From assembly GCF_030954495.1 (NCBI RefSeq), contig NZ_JAVHUW010000070.1:107655-171654 (forward strand): a stretch of DNA of 64,000 nt, read 5' to 3'. Position 1 is the first letter of the stretch; each line of letters opens with the position of its first letter. Source of the DNA: Candidatus Desulfosporosinus nitrosoreducens. Lineage in GTDB: Bacteria; Bacillota; Desulfitobacteriia; Desulfitobacteriales; Desulfitobacteriaceae. The translations under genes were made by a program, and so were the position numbers. The notes beneath the pieces were generated by a model, which saw nothing but the letters and a program-made list of their open reading frames with translations, searched no databases and had not been told where the DNA came from. Below, one piece after another: positions 33,771 to 42,011 of this stretch.

Positions 33771-34133
33771 ATGGCGGAAATTATGGAAGATGCTCTGAGC
33801 GACAAGGTTGAGCAATTGGTGGATTATATTATGAAATGGTGTCTGTGGCAGTTTCACTCCCGTGCTTGGGACCGAGAGAGACAAAACGAGGGGATTCTCA
33901 GCAAAACTCAGCAATTATTGTGCGAGGAGCCTGTCGCGCTTGAGACCCCGGCGGACAAATGCTATTGGGTAGATGCCGTAATCCTGGCTGAGGATTTTAA
34001 AGCTGCGTACCCGTGGTTAGTTTCGATGGACAAACAAGAGATTAAGTCACTCATGCAGGGGCTTAAAGAGCGCATCGATTTCCTGACGATTAAGGGGTCA
34101 CTTAATGAAGAGCTTACTGACCCGAAATATTAA
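33771..34133 (+). CDS. anfG: Fe-only nitrogenase delta subunit
   Basis: A 120-residue protein with the delta-subunit signature VDYIMKWCLWQFHSRAWDRE and PADKCYWVDAV, matching AnfG/VnfG proteins, which occur only in alternative nitrogenases. ATG 33771 has AAAGGGGG 10 bases upstream; ATG 33762 is in frame but too close to that site. It lies between anfD and anfK, the standard order. Confidence 0.92.
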   Translation: MAEIMEDALSDKVEQLVDYIMKWCLWQFHSRAWDRERQNEGILSKTQQLLCEEPVALETPADKCYWVDAVILAEDFKAAYPWLVSMDKQEIKSLMQGLKERIDFLTIKGSLNEELTDPKY

Positions 34134-34192
34134 GGTCAGGGGCTGTGCCGTCACGGTGGGCGTATAAAATCAAAAGGAAAGGGAGTCATGCT

Positions 34193-35587
34193 ATGTCTTG
34201 TGAGATTAAAGATAAAGAACGTGCCGGCATTATCAACCCAATATTTACCTGTCAGCCTGCGGGAGCACAATATGCCAGCATAGGAATCAAGGATTGTCTG
34301 GCGATAGTTCATGGAGGACAGGGCTGTGTCATGTTCGTCCGCTTGTTGTTCGCCCAGCATTTCAAGGATAACTTTGATATCGCGTCTTCCTCAGTGCATG
34401 AGGATGGTGCAGTGTTTGGGGCCGTTCATCGCGTCGAGGAAGCGGTTGATGTAGTCCTCATGCGCTATCCCCATGTGAAAATCATACCCATTATCACAAC
34501 CTGCTCGACGGAGGTTATCGGTGATGATGTCGAGGGTGTGATTCGCAAACTTAACCAGGGACTTTTAAAAGAAAAGTACGCCGACCGGGAGGTCTATCTC
34601 ATTCCGGTTCATACCCCCAGTTTTAAAGGAAGCCAAGTGACGGGCTACGATGTTGCTCTGGAGGCTTTTGTCCAGACGCTGGCCCAAAAGGGCAAACCCA
34701 ACGGGAAGCTCAACCTAATTACCGGCTGGGTCAACCCGGGAGATGTAACAGCCCTTAAGCATCTTCTGTCGGAAATGCAGGTAGAGGCAACCGTTCTTTT
34801 CGAAATTGAAAGTTTCGATTCCCCTCTGATGCCGGACCCGGATCATAGCGCGGTTTCTCACGGCAGCACTACGGTCGAAGATTTGATCGACACGGCAAAT
34901 GCCTTGGGAACGATTGCGCTGAACAAATACGAAGGCGGAAAAGCCGCCCGCTATCTTGAAAAGGAATTTGACGTTCCAGCCATAATAGGGCCGACTCCTA
35001 TCGGCATCCGCAATACGGATACCTTTTTGCAGAATCTGAAAAAAATAACCGAAAAACCGATTCCTGAGTCTCTGGTTCGCGAACGGGGGATTGCCATTGA
35101 TGCACTGACCGATCTTGTGCACATGTTTTTTGCCGATAAGCGAGTTGCCATTTACGGACATCCTGATCTGGTCATAGGTCTGGCGGAATTTTGTCTTGAT
35201 CTGGAGATGAAACCCGTACTGCTTCTGCTCGGCGATGACAATGTGACCTATCAGGACGATTCCCGTCTTAAAGCGTTTCAGGAAAACGTTGATTTTGAAA
35301 TGCAGGTTATTTGTAATTCAGATCTGTGGGAACTGGAAGATCGGATCAAAAACCGGGGACTGGAACTTGATCTCATATTGGGCCATTCCAAAGGGCGCTT
35401 CATATCGATTGACAATGATATTCCTATGGTCCGCGTAGGGTTCCCCACTTATGATCGAGCGGGACTGTACCGCCATCCGGTTGTCGGCTATGCGGGAGCG
35501 ATATGGCTGGCCGAAGAGATGGCAAATACGCTCTTCACTGATATGGAGCACAAAAAGAATAAAGAATGGATACTGAATGTATGGTAG
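34193..35587 (+). CDS. anfK: Fe-only nitrogenase beta subunit
   Basis: A 464-residue protein following Azotobacter AnfK along its length (GIINPIFTCQPAGAQYASIG; IVHGGQGCVMFVRL; TTCSTEVIGDD; ILGHSKGRFISIDND). P-cluster cysteines are in FTCQPAG, GQGCVMF and TTCSTE. ATG 34193 follows AAAGGGAG. Last gene of the operon; nifE, nifN and an intact nifB are not in this window, so the cofactor must be built from genes elsewhere. Confidence 0.94.
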   Translation: MSCEIKDKERAGIINPIFTCQPAGAQYASIGIKDCLAIVHGGQGCVMFVRLLFAQHFKDNFDIASSSVHEDGAVFGAVHRVEEAVDVVLMRYPHVKIIPIITTCSTEVIGDDVEGVIRKLNQGLLKEKYADREVYLIPVHTPSFKGSQVTGYDVALEAFVQTLAQKGKPNGKLNLITGWVNPGDVTALKHLLSEMQVEATVLFEIESFDSPLMPDPDHSAVSHGSTTVEDLIDTANALGTIALNKYEGGKAARYLEKEFDVPAIIGPTPIGIRNTDTFLQNLKKITEKPIPESLVRERGIAIDALTDLVHMFFADKRVAIYGHPDLVIGLAEFCLDLEMKPVLLLLGDDNVTYQDDSRLKAFQENVDFEMQVICNSDLWELEDRIKNRGLELDLILGHSKGRFISIDNDIPMVRVGFPTYDRAGLYRHPVVGYAGAIWLAEEMANTLFTDMEHKKNKEWILNVW

Positions 35588-35651
35588 AGAAAATTAATTA
35601 GGGTTCTGGGTAAGTAATGCTGGTAAAATCCAACCGGCTTTTAGCGGGCTA

Positions 35652-35692
35652 GTCAGAGTCTAATGATCATTAGGCTCTGACGTTGCAACGTC
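35652..35692. repeat. two adjoining palindromes after anfK
   Basis: GTCAGAGTCTAATGA/TCATTAGGCTCTGAC at 35652-35681 is a 30-base palindrome with a single G-T pair, immediately followed by the 14-base palindrome GACGTTGCAACGTC (35679-35692). There is no T-run. Possible terminator relic or binding site between anfK and the nifB remnant. Confidence 0.6.
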
Positions 35693-35702
35693 GGATACAA
35701 AA

Positions 35703-35878
35703 ATGTCAATCTCTGCTGCTATGCTGGAAAAAAACCAGCGGCATCCCTGTTACTCCTTTGGTGCTCATCAGAAATTTGCGCGAATGCTATCGGTTTGCTT
35801 GGTGAAGACCGGTCTCAGGAATTTCGCGGCAAGGGACGACTGTCAGCGGCTTTGTCAATTAAGCAAATCAAAAATTAA
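35703..35878 (+). pseudogene. nifB: nifB remnant with large internal deletion
   Basis: The first frame reads HPCYSFGAHQKFARM, the well-known NifB sequence just before its radical-SAM CxxxCxxC motif. In the next frame the sequence continues ANAIGLLGEDRSQEF, which belongs to a position some 200 residues later in NifB (after the radical-SAM domain), and ends at TAA 35876-35878. The joint lies in GCGCGAATG, where both original contexts share bases. The active-site cysteines are gone, so this copy cannot work. Confidence 0.7.
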
Positions 35879-35902
35879 GGGTGAAAGGACGGAAATAAGG
35901 AG

Positions 35903-36616
35903 ATGAGGCTTCACTATTTGCAGCATGTTCCCTTTGAAAATCCTGGAAGTATTCTAGACTGGGCTAAGGAAAAAGGTTTTAGTATAACCAATACTCAAGT
36001 GTACAAAAATGACCTTTGGCCTGAGCAGCAGGATTTCGATTGGCTGGTAGTCATGGGTGGTCCGATGAATATCTACGAAGAAGAGGCTTATCCCTGGCTG
36101 ATTAAGGAAAAAGCGTTCATCCGAGCGGCAATTGACTCGGGCAAAGTGGTTCTTGGCCTATGTCTGGGAGGGCAATTGATTGCCGATGCGATAGGCGGGA
36201 AGGTGACTCAAAATCCTTATCCGGAAATCGGCTGGTTTCCCATTCGTCTAAGCGAAGAAGCCAGGTCATCCCCTCTATTTTCCTTTTTTCCTCACCAGCC
36301 CGTCGTTTTCCAGTGGCATGGGGACACTTTCAGTGTTCTGCCGCAAGAGGCGAAATGTTTGGCAGAAAGCGATGCCTGTAAGCAGCAGGCTTTCATTTAT
36401 AGAAAAAGAGTTTTTGGGTTTCAGTTTCATATGGAAACCACTTCGCCAATCATCAAGAGCCTGGTGGAAAACTGCGCGGGGGAAATGGTTCCCGGGACTT
36501 ACGTTCAGACACCGGAAGAACTGCTCGCTCATTCTGAACATATTGTTTTAAATAATCAGTGGATGGCGATGTTTCTAACGCAACTAGAAAAGATGGATAG
36601 GCAGGGTGATCTGTGA
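35903..36616 (+). CDS. class I glutamine amidotransferase-like protein
   Basis: A 237-residue GATase1 domain protein. Nucleophile Cys in GLCLGGQLIAD; His and Glu in FGFQFHMETT complete the triad. VVMGGPMNIYEE near residue 50 is typical of the stand-alone GMP-synthase-like amidotransferases (COG0518). ATAAGGAG precedes the ATG. Its true substrate is unknown. It overlaps the next gene by 4 bases. Confidence 0.88.
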   Translation: MRLHYLQHVPFENPGSILDWAKEKGFSITNTQVYKNDLWPEQQDFDWLVVMGGPMNIYEEEAYPWLIKEKAFIRAAIDSGKVVLGLCLGGQLIADAIGGKVTQNPYPEIGWFPIRLSEEARSSPLFSFFPHQPVVFQWHGDTFSVLPQEAKCLAESDACKQQAFIYRKRVFGFQFHMETTSPIIKSLVENCAGEMVPGTYVQTPEELLAHSEHIVLNNQWMAMFLTQLEKMDRQGDL

Positions 36617-37149
36617 TGAACCAGGTAAGTTATACGACGAGAAACTGTACGGATCAGCAGAAAATTAAAACTTTCCTCGGGAGAGAAAGAACAGGTGTGC
36701 TTGGCTTGGTAAGTGATACTCTCCCATATGCCGTTCCACTGGACTATGTATGGCACAATGATTCTATTTACTTTCACGGCATGGGCTCCGGCAAAAAAGA
36801 AAAGATCCTTTCCCAACATCCCTTCGTTTGTTTCACGGTCTATAAGGAACTGGGTACCGTGACTGACCCGGTGCCTTGCCATGCTGATACGGCCTATATG
36901 AGTGTGATGATCTTCGGAAGGGCGGAAAAGGTGACTGATCCTGATGAGGCTGCCGCAGCTCTCCAGAAAGTGCTGGAAAAATTTATGCCCAATTATTACA
37001 CTCAATCGTTAACAGGCACTTTAATAGAAAAGTATCGCTCTTCCATGGATGGGAATGCGGTTTCGGTTTACAGGCTAACGCCTCAGGAAATCACGGCTAA
37101 AGAAAACTCGGCAGATTTGGACAAACTGTTCCCCATGGAAACCCAATAA
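36613..37149 (+). CDS. pyridoxamine-phosphate-oxidase-like flavin-binding protein
   Basis: A 178-residue split-barrel protein of the PNPOx-like/NimA family (GVLGLVSDTLPYAVPLDYVW; IYFHGMGSGKKEKIL; VCFTVYKEL; SVMIFGRAEKV). Family members bind FMN or heme and reduce nitro compounds or protect against oxidants; the substrate here is unknown. GTG 36613 overlaps the amidotransferase stop, with ATG 36616 as an alternative. Confidence 0.85.
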   Translation: MMNQVSYTTRNCTDQQKIKTFLGRERTGVLGLVSDTLPYAVPLDYVWHNDSIYFHGMGSGKKEKILSQHPFVCFTVYKELGTVTDPVPCHADTAYMSVMIFGRAEKVTDPDEAAAALQKVLEKFMPNYYTQSLTGTLIEKYRSSMDGNAVSVYRLTPQEITAKENSADLDKLFPMETQ

Positions 37150-37531
37150 GGACTGTTGCCAAAATAGCAGGGTGTCCGAAGACCGTGATTTATACGTTTA
37201 TGGAGGATGGGTTTATCACAGGGGACCAGATGTTGCTGGATTTGAAGCCATAACGAAATGAAAGAGGTCAGACTTTCTGTGAGTTAAGGGAGTCTGATCT
37301 TCTTGGTTTCTTAAATAGCCATAAAAACTAGCTTTGAATTTATTGGTCAAAGGGTGCAGCAGCAAATATCCGGCAAGGAATGTTTATCGGGTGGTTGGCA
37401 ATAGTTCACCCGAGATACTTTGATGTAGGTATACAAGTGCCTTAAATCTAGAGTAAGAGGTACTTGTTGGATTTTGAGTATATCTATTCAGCTTAAAACT
37501 ATATTAAAATCAAGAAATAATACATAATTAT
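37150..37531. other. intergenic region with repeat copy A
   Basis: Contains the repeat described at 37256-37351 and, just before it, an open stretch reading GCPKTVIYTFMEDGFITGDQ that ends in TAA near 37252. The latter looks like the leftover end of a lost gene, but I cannot name it. Confidence 0.4.
37256..37351. repeat. dispersed imperfect repeat, copy A
   Basis: About 95 bases including hairpin GGTCAGACT..AGTCTGATC and the tail AAAACTAGCTTTGAATTTATT. A similar copy lies at 39448-39537 in the same orientation (about 70 percent alike by eye). Together they bracket the RHS debris. Confidence 0.5.
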
Positions 37532-37825
37532 TCAGCTTTTCTTAAAACGCTGTGCTTTTATTCGTATAATTAATAGGCTGTATATTAATGAAACAATAAT
37601 TAGAATACATATAATAATTATAATTTGAATTAGAGTAAAGGGATTATTAGTACCGTCAATATTACTAATAAAACCGAGTAAAATTCCAAGCAAAACTGGA
37701 TAAACTATACTTCCTGATAATAGGACCCTTTTTGAACCTAATTTTTTCTCAAGTTTAAGACTGATAATTACATAACAAATACTTATTAGTGTAATCAAGC
37801 CTATGAGAAGCAAACTATAATTCAT
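37532..37825 (-). CDS. small membrane protein, three helices, unknown
   Basis: A 97-residue protein with three hydrophobic segments (about 4-22, 33-53, 66-87) and a basic end. CAGGAG lies upstream of the ATG. No family recognised. Being beside RHS fragments on the same strand, it may be an immunity-type protein for an RHS toxin; this is inference from position only. Confidence 0.6.
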   Translation of the reverse strand: MNYSLLLIGLITLISICYVIISLKLEKKLGSKRVLLSGSIVYPVLLGILLGFISNIDGTNNPFTLIQIIIIICILIIVSLIYSLLIIRIKAQRFKKS

Positions 37826-37926
37826 AAGCGTTTCTCCTGATTACTATATAATTTAATAATACAACTTAAAAGATTAAAAAAAGATTAAAGAGATGGTACT
37901 TCAACTCCAAAGTGATTTGCTGTTGC

Positions 37927-37988
37927 CCGCCGGAAACCTTAACCTGGGTCAGATGATTCTCCGCGTCGTAAACGAAGGTCTTTCCGGC
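37927..37988 (-). pseudogene. short RHS core fragment
   Basis: The bases closely match 38935-38990 inside the larger RHS remnant; read on the minus strand they give KTFVYDAENHLTQVKVSGG, a typical YD repeat. Both ends stop abruptly, so it is a broken duplicate. Confidence 0.65.
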
Positions 37989-37991
37989 TTA

Positions 37992-38256
37992 CAAGTTACA
38001 ATCACAGCCTTTTGCTTATTTTGTTAAAGAACATAGTTATTAAAACTGTTCCAATCAGCAAAATCGGTAAAAAATTAATACATGAATAAAATTCTTGGAG
38101 AGTATCCCCAAATTAATTAATTGGTCAGATACATATAACACAATAAAAACGTAGAAAAAAATACATATATTTTTGGTTATTCTCATTTAAATAATCCGCC
38201 CATTATTTATGATATGTGTCGCGAGCATGGTGCTCCCAACGAGATTAATTTACTAG
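37992..38256. other. intergenic debris
   Basis: No intact gene. On the minus strand near 38000-38080 a short hydrophobic end (LIGTVLITMFFNKISKRL) remains, compatible with a lost membrane protein gene. AT-rich otherwise. Confidence 0.35.
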
Positions 38257-39237
38257 CTAGCTATTGTTTGTGTAAATATCAGTTCCGGCCTCTGCTTTAC
38301 CTTTTTTAATAATAAATGTTTTGATGGCGGAAAGCCCAACACCGCCGATTGCCCATCCAGGCACCATATCTACTATGATTGTGAGATTTTTTACGCTAAT
38401 AGCGAAATAGCTGTCTGGATCAACATTCAATACCGGGTTTCTATTGGCCTATGAATACTGATTTAAAGTCAATTGATTATTCTCAAATCCATGGAAGGTA
38501 TCCCTTATAATAAACTTCCCCACACTGGCATCATAATACCGGGCCATCAAGTAGTAAAGCCCTGTTACCTCATCATATCGGTAACCCGTATACCGATATG
38601 GGTTAGCCGAAGCCATACTTCCCGATTGAGAAAGAATATTTCCCCAAGCATCATACTGATACTGCGCCACAACAGTCCCACTCGCATCGGTTAATTTAAC
38701 CACATCACCATGCCCATTAAGCTGATAATAATAGGTTGTCCCATTTTTCGTCATCGTAACAGGGTGTCCCTGGGCATCCCAAGTGTAGTCCGCCACAATA
38801 TTATTGCTGGCATCGGTCTCATAGGCGACATTATCTCCGGCGTAGTGGTAATAAATCGTGCCGCTAGCCGTGGTCATGCTCGTTCGCTTGCCCGTATAAT
38901 CGTAGGTGTACGTTGCCAGCGTATTTCCTCCGGAAGCCTTGACCTGAGTCAGGTGATTCTCCGCATCGTAAACGAAGGTCTTTGTCCCATTGCCAGTCAA
39001 GTTACCGTTAGCATCATAGCTGTAAGCTTGGCCATTGACGGCAGTCAGCTCATTGGCTGCATCATAGGTGTAATTCGTGACGGCTGATCCGTTGACCGTT
39101 TTCTTCGTCCGGTTGCCGACGGCATCGTATTGATAAGTGATCGTCGTTCCGTCCAGCTCTGTTTCCTGGGTCAGCTGGTTCAAGGCATCGTACTGGTAGC
39201 TGATGGTTCCGGCACTGGCAAATAATCTGGTGCATTG
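38257..39237 (-). pseudogene. truncated RHS C-terminal region with in-frame TAG
   Basis: An open minus-strand frame begins abruptly after a stop at 39238-39240 with AGTISYQYDALNQLTQET, passes through YD repeats, and reaches the RHS core end (YRYDEVTGLYYLMARYYD; FIIRDTFHGFENNQLTLNQYS). There TAG at 38449-38451 replaces the Tyr of the usual NQYSY. The same frame goes on with ANRNPVLNVDPDSYFAIS and a short hydrophobic variable tip to TAG 38257-38259. The N-terminal 1000 or more residues are missing. A 5-prime-truncated, nonsense-mutated RHS cassette. Confidence 0.8.
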
Positions 39238-39240
39238 TTA

Positions 39241-39719
39241 TCTATTGCCATTAGACGATAAAAATTACTGCTCGCCTTTTAGGTTTACAGATTTGCATGG
39301 AAGATAAATGGGTTTCGCGCTTTCAGTGCTCCCGGCAAAGCAAAGCGGTCAACTGGAAAAAACTAAAAGCAGCGCATTTACCCGGATAGGGTATATGCGC
39401 TGTTGGAGCAGTTCACAGTATGTAACCTATGTTATACTCTGATCAATATGAAAAAGGTCGGATTTCTTACAAGTTAAGGAATTCTGACCTTTTCAGTCTT
39501 TCAAATATTCGTGAAAACTAGCTTTAAATCTATTGAGAAATCCGGAAAGATACTGATGTTAATTTTATTCTTTTCATTGTAAACTTCCGGTCTACTATAT
39601 CGCAGCAGAGTATGGCCAAATGCTGAGAATGCTTTTGAACACTTGGGGAAAGATTAGTATATTGCCGATGTTTGGGGAACACTTTCATTATTGGAACAGC
39701 ATTTTGGAGGTGTACTGAA
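39241..39719. other. intergenic region with repeat copy B
   Basis: No gene seen apart from upstream in-frame codons of the flavoprotein gene. It holds repeat copy B (39448-39537). Confidence 0.5.
39448..39537. repeat. dispersed imperfect repeat, copy B
   Basis: Matches copy A (37256-37351), including the hairpin AAGGTCGGATT..AATTCTGACCTTTT and the tail GAAAACTAGCTTTAAATCTATT. It may act as a terminator, and marks the right border of the RHS debris. Confidence 0.5.
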
Positions 39720-40625
39720 TTGTCAGAGGCTCTTCAGACTCTTAAGGATCACTATGAGCTGGCCATTGTGGGTTGTGGACCGGCAGGGATGGCAGCGGCG
39801 CTTAATGCCAGGATTCGAAAGCGGGATTTTGTTTTGTTGGGTTCAGAATTCTGCAGCCCCAAACTCTCCAAAGCACCCCGGATTGAAAATTGGCTCGGAT
39901 TTCCTGACATTGGGGGAGAAGAGCTAAGGCAGCGCTTTTTAAAGCATCTTGAGGAGAAGGACATTCCCATCATTCCCTTTAAAGTAATCAACATCTATCC
40001 CGGCCCCCCCTTCACCGTGGTGGGCAAGGAAAAATCTTTGGAAGCGGACGCGCTCATTTTGGCGACGGGCGTGTCCGTCAGTAAACTTTTTCCCGGAGAG
40101 GCCGAATTACTTGGTCTGGGTGTGGGGTATTGCGCCACCTGTGACGGGCCGCTCTATAAAAATAAGACGGTTGCCATTGTTGCTTATAACCGGGAAGGGG
40201 AAGATGAGGCTAATTTTATGGCAGGTATTTGTTCCAAGGTCTATTACCTTCCTTATTACAGCGATCCTTTAGAACTTGATGCGCGCATTGAGGTCAAAAA
40301 GAGCAAGGTTCAGAAAATCATTGGCACTCAAAACGTGGAGCGGCTTGATCTTGGTGAAGAACAATTAGCGGTTGACGGGGTTTTCATCATCAGAGAGAAT
40401 CTGCCTGCCGAACAGCTTGTTTCCGACCTGGAGATGGCAGACGGAAGTATTAAAGTGAGTCATAACCTGGAGACTAATTTGCCGGGTTTATTTGCCGCGG
40501 GAGACTGCACCGGTCAACCGTATCAATTGATTAAGGCCGCTGGAGAGGGCGGGACTGCGGCATTGCAGGCTGTGAAATATCTTGATGGTTTAAAAGTTTC
40601 AGATCGCCAGGCTCCCGCTCTATAA
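39720..40625 (+). CDS. thioredoxin-reductase-like flavoprotein without NADPH motif
   Basis: A 301-residue protein: FAD motif VGCGPAGMAAALNAR near the start, redox motif YCATCDGP, and the C-terminal FAD motif LFAAGDCTGQPYQ. The second Rossmann motif, normally GxGxxA/G for NADPH, reads AIVAYNREGEDEANF and lacks the glycine pattern, as in ferredoxin-dependent flavin thioredoxin reductases. The TTG start at 39720 follows GGAGGTG; longer starts have no ribosome site. Thioredoxin is not encoded next to it. Confidence 0.83.
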   Translation: MSEALQTLKDHYELAIVGCGPAGMAAALNARIRKRDFVLLGSEFCSPKLSKAPRIENWLGFPDIGGEELRQRFLKHLEEKDIPIIPFKVINIYPGPPFTVVGKEKSLEADALILATGVSVSKLFPGEAELLGLGVGYCATCDGPLYKNKTVAIVAYNREGEDEANFMAGICSKVYYLPYYSDPLELDARIEVKKSKVQKIIGTQNVERLDLGEEQLAVDGVFIIRENLPAEQLVSDLEMADGSIKVSHNLETNLPGLFAAGDCTGQPYQLIKAAGEGGTAALQAVKYLDGLKVSDRQAPAL

Positions 40626-40639
40626 GTAAAAATAAATGA

Positions 40640-40660
40640 AGGGTAGGATTTCCCTACCCT
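40640..40660 (-). terminator. terminator of the 86-residue gene
   Basis: AGGGTAGG pairs with CCTACCCT around a 5-base loop; on the minus strand a T-rich tail (TCATTTATTTTTA) follows. It also lies just after the flavoprotein gene. Confidence 0.6.
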
Positions 40661-40668
40661 AAGCAAAA

Positions 40669-40929
40669 TTATTGAGATACGAACGTAATATTCCTAATCG
40701 GGATACGAACCACCGGGCGACATCCATCAATAGGAGTACCGACATTGGAAAACAACCGGGCATTGGTTAATAAGGCCACGCCATCTTGTAAACCGCCAAA
40801 ATTTCCAACCCAGAAGCTTGAGTCTATGCCAATCGCTAATCGCGCACCGATAGGGTAAGTGTCAAATAAACCAAGCCTGGAAGATCCACAGGGTGCTCCG
40901 CAAGACGAAAACTGTGTCCCAAATAGCAT
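40669..40929 (-). CDS. 86-residue protein, unknown
   Basis: A small protein starting MLFGTQFSSCGAPCGSSRLG with three Cys in all and a hydrophobic, Gly-rich middle (ARLAIGIDSSFWVGNFGGLQ). ATG 40929 has AAAGGGGAT upstream; an earlier start lacks one. There is no signal peptide. No family recognised. The size and composition would fit a spore-coat-type small protein, but this is a guess. Confidence 0.6.
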   Translation of the reverse strand: MLFGTQFSSCGAPCGSSRLGLFDTYPIGARLAIGIDSSFWVGNFGGLQDGVALLTNARLFSNVGTPIDGCRPVVRIPIRNITFVSQ

Positions 40930-41111
40930 AGAGGTGATCCCCTTTCTGTTTATTAGCCACATAGGGCTATAAGAACTAGAAAAGCACGGGGATTCGCCAT
41001 TTGGAATATTACTACTACAATTTATGGAAGCAAGCCCTTTAGTGTTACAGAACTACAAAACTGTCCCTAATTTCTTATAAATTTAAGGTTTAATCCCAGA
41101 CATGTTTCAGC

Positions 41112-42011
41112 TTACTGACTGATAGAACAGACAGCTCCGCCGGCGTCAATATCGAGAACGCTGGTCTGGACTTTTGTGCCATGCCGCTCCATAGTGTTTA
41201 ACATATCTCCAGCGATGGATTTCGTTGCAGCCTCCGGGGCGAGAGCAATCAGGGTAGGGCCGGACCCACTCAGTGCGGCTCCATAAGCCCCGGCATCCAG
41301 AGCCGCTTTTAAAGTTTCCAGCATGCCCGGAATGAGAACCGCCCGCTGGTTTTGATGAAGCAGGTCGCGCATCCCTTCTTTTAAAAGGGAATACTCTCCC
41401 CGGATAAAAGCGTCAATTAAAAGTCCGGCATGGGAAATATTGAAAACTGCCTCTTGTCTGGATACTTGAGGAGGTAAAATTCCCCGGGCCTTTTCTGTTT
41501 TTAAACGCAGATCGGGAATGAGAACTACAGCCTTCAGGTCGCCGGCCTGCCCTAAAATTCTGGGGAGAATCCCCTCTTCGCTGGGGACCGCTAAGGTGAT
41601 TCCGCCGTACAAAGCAGGAGTGACGTTGTCGGGATGTCCTTCGAGAGTATTGGCAAGCTGCAGCAGTTCCAATGTGCTTAAGGGTGATCCGGCCAGGGCG
41701 TTGGCGGCGACAAGACCGCCGACGATGGCTGCCGAACTGCTGCCGAGACCACGGGCAGGGGGAATGTGATTTTCCAGTGTCAAAGCGACAGAAGGAGTCG
41801 GGTAATTAATTCTTGACCAAAGATAGCACATGGTTCGCCAAACCAGGTTGCTTTCATCTATGGAAATTCCCTCGCAGTAAGTTCCCGTCAAGGAAATTTG
41901 GAACGGCCGCCCTGTTTCAACTTTGATGAAGTTGTATAGCTGCAGCGCCAGACCCAGACAGTCAAAGCCGGGTCCCAGATTCGCGGAGGTGGCGGGGATT
42001 TTAACAATCAT
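41112..42011 (-). CDS. thrB: homoserine kinase
   Basis: A 299-residue GHMP kinase with MIVKIPATSANLGPGFDCLG at the start, the ATP loop PPARGLGSSSAAIVGG, and the C-terminal GAALSGSGPT motif. It phosphorylates homoserine on the way to threonine. Its start overlaps the stop of hom (4 bases). thrC is not adjacent. Confidence 0.96.
   Translation of the reverse strand: MIVKIPATSANLGPGFDCLGLALQLYNFIKVETGRPFQISLTGTYCEGISIDESNLVWRTMCYLWSRINYPTPSVALTLENHIPPARGLGSSSAAIVGGLVAANALAGSPLSTLELLQLANTLEGHPDNVTPALYGGITLAVPSEEGILPRILGQAGDLKAVVLIPDLRLKTEKARGILPPQVSRQEAVFNISHAGLLIDAFIRGEYSLLKEGMRDLLHQNQRAVLIPGMLETLKAALDAGAYGAALSGSGPTLIALAPEAATKSIAGDMLNTMERHGTKVQTSVLDIDAGGAVCSISQ

Noticed and set aside
37150..37252. 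Open stretch ending GCPKTVIYTFMEDGFITGDQ
   Set aside because: It looks like a gene end but has no start, ribosome site or family I can name, so it is noted only within the intergenic entry.
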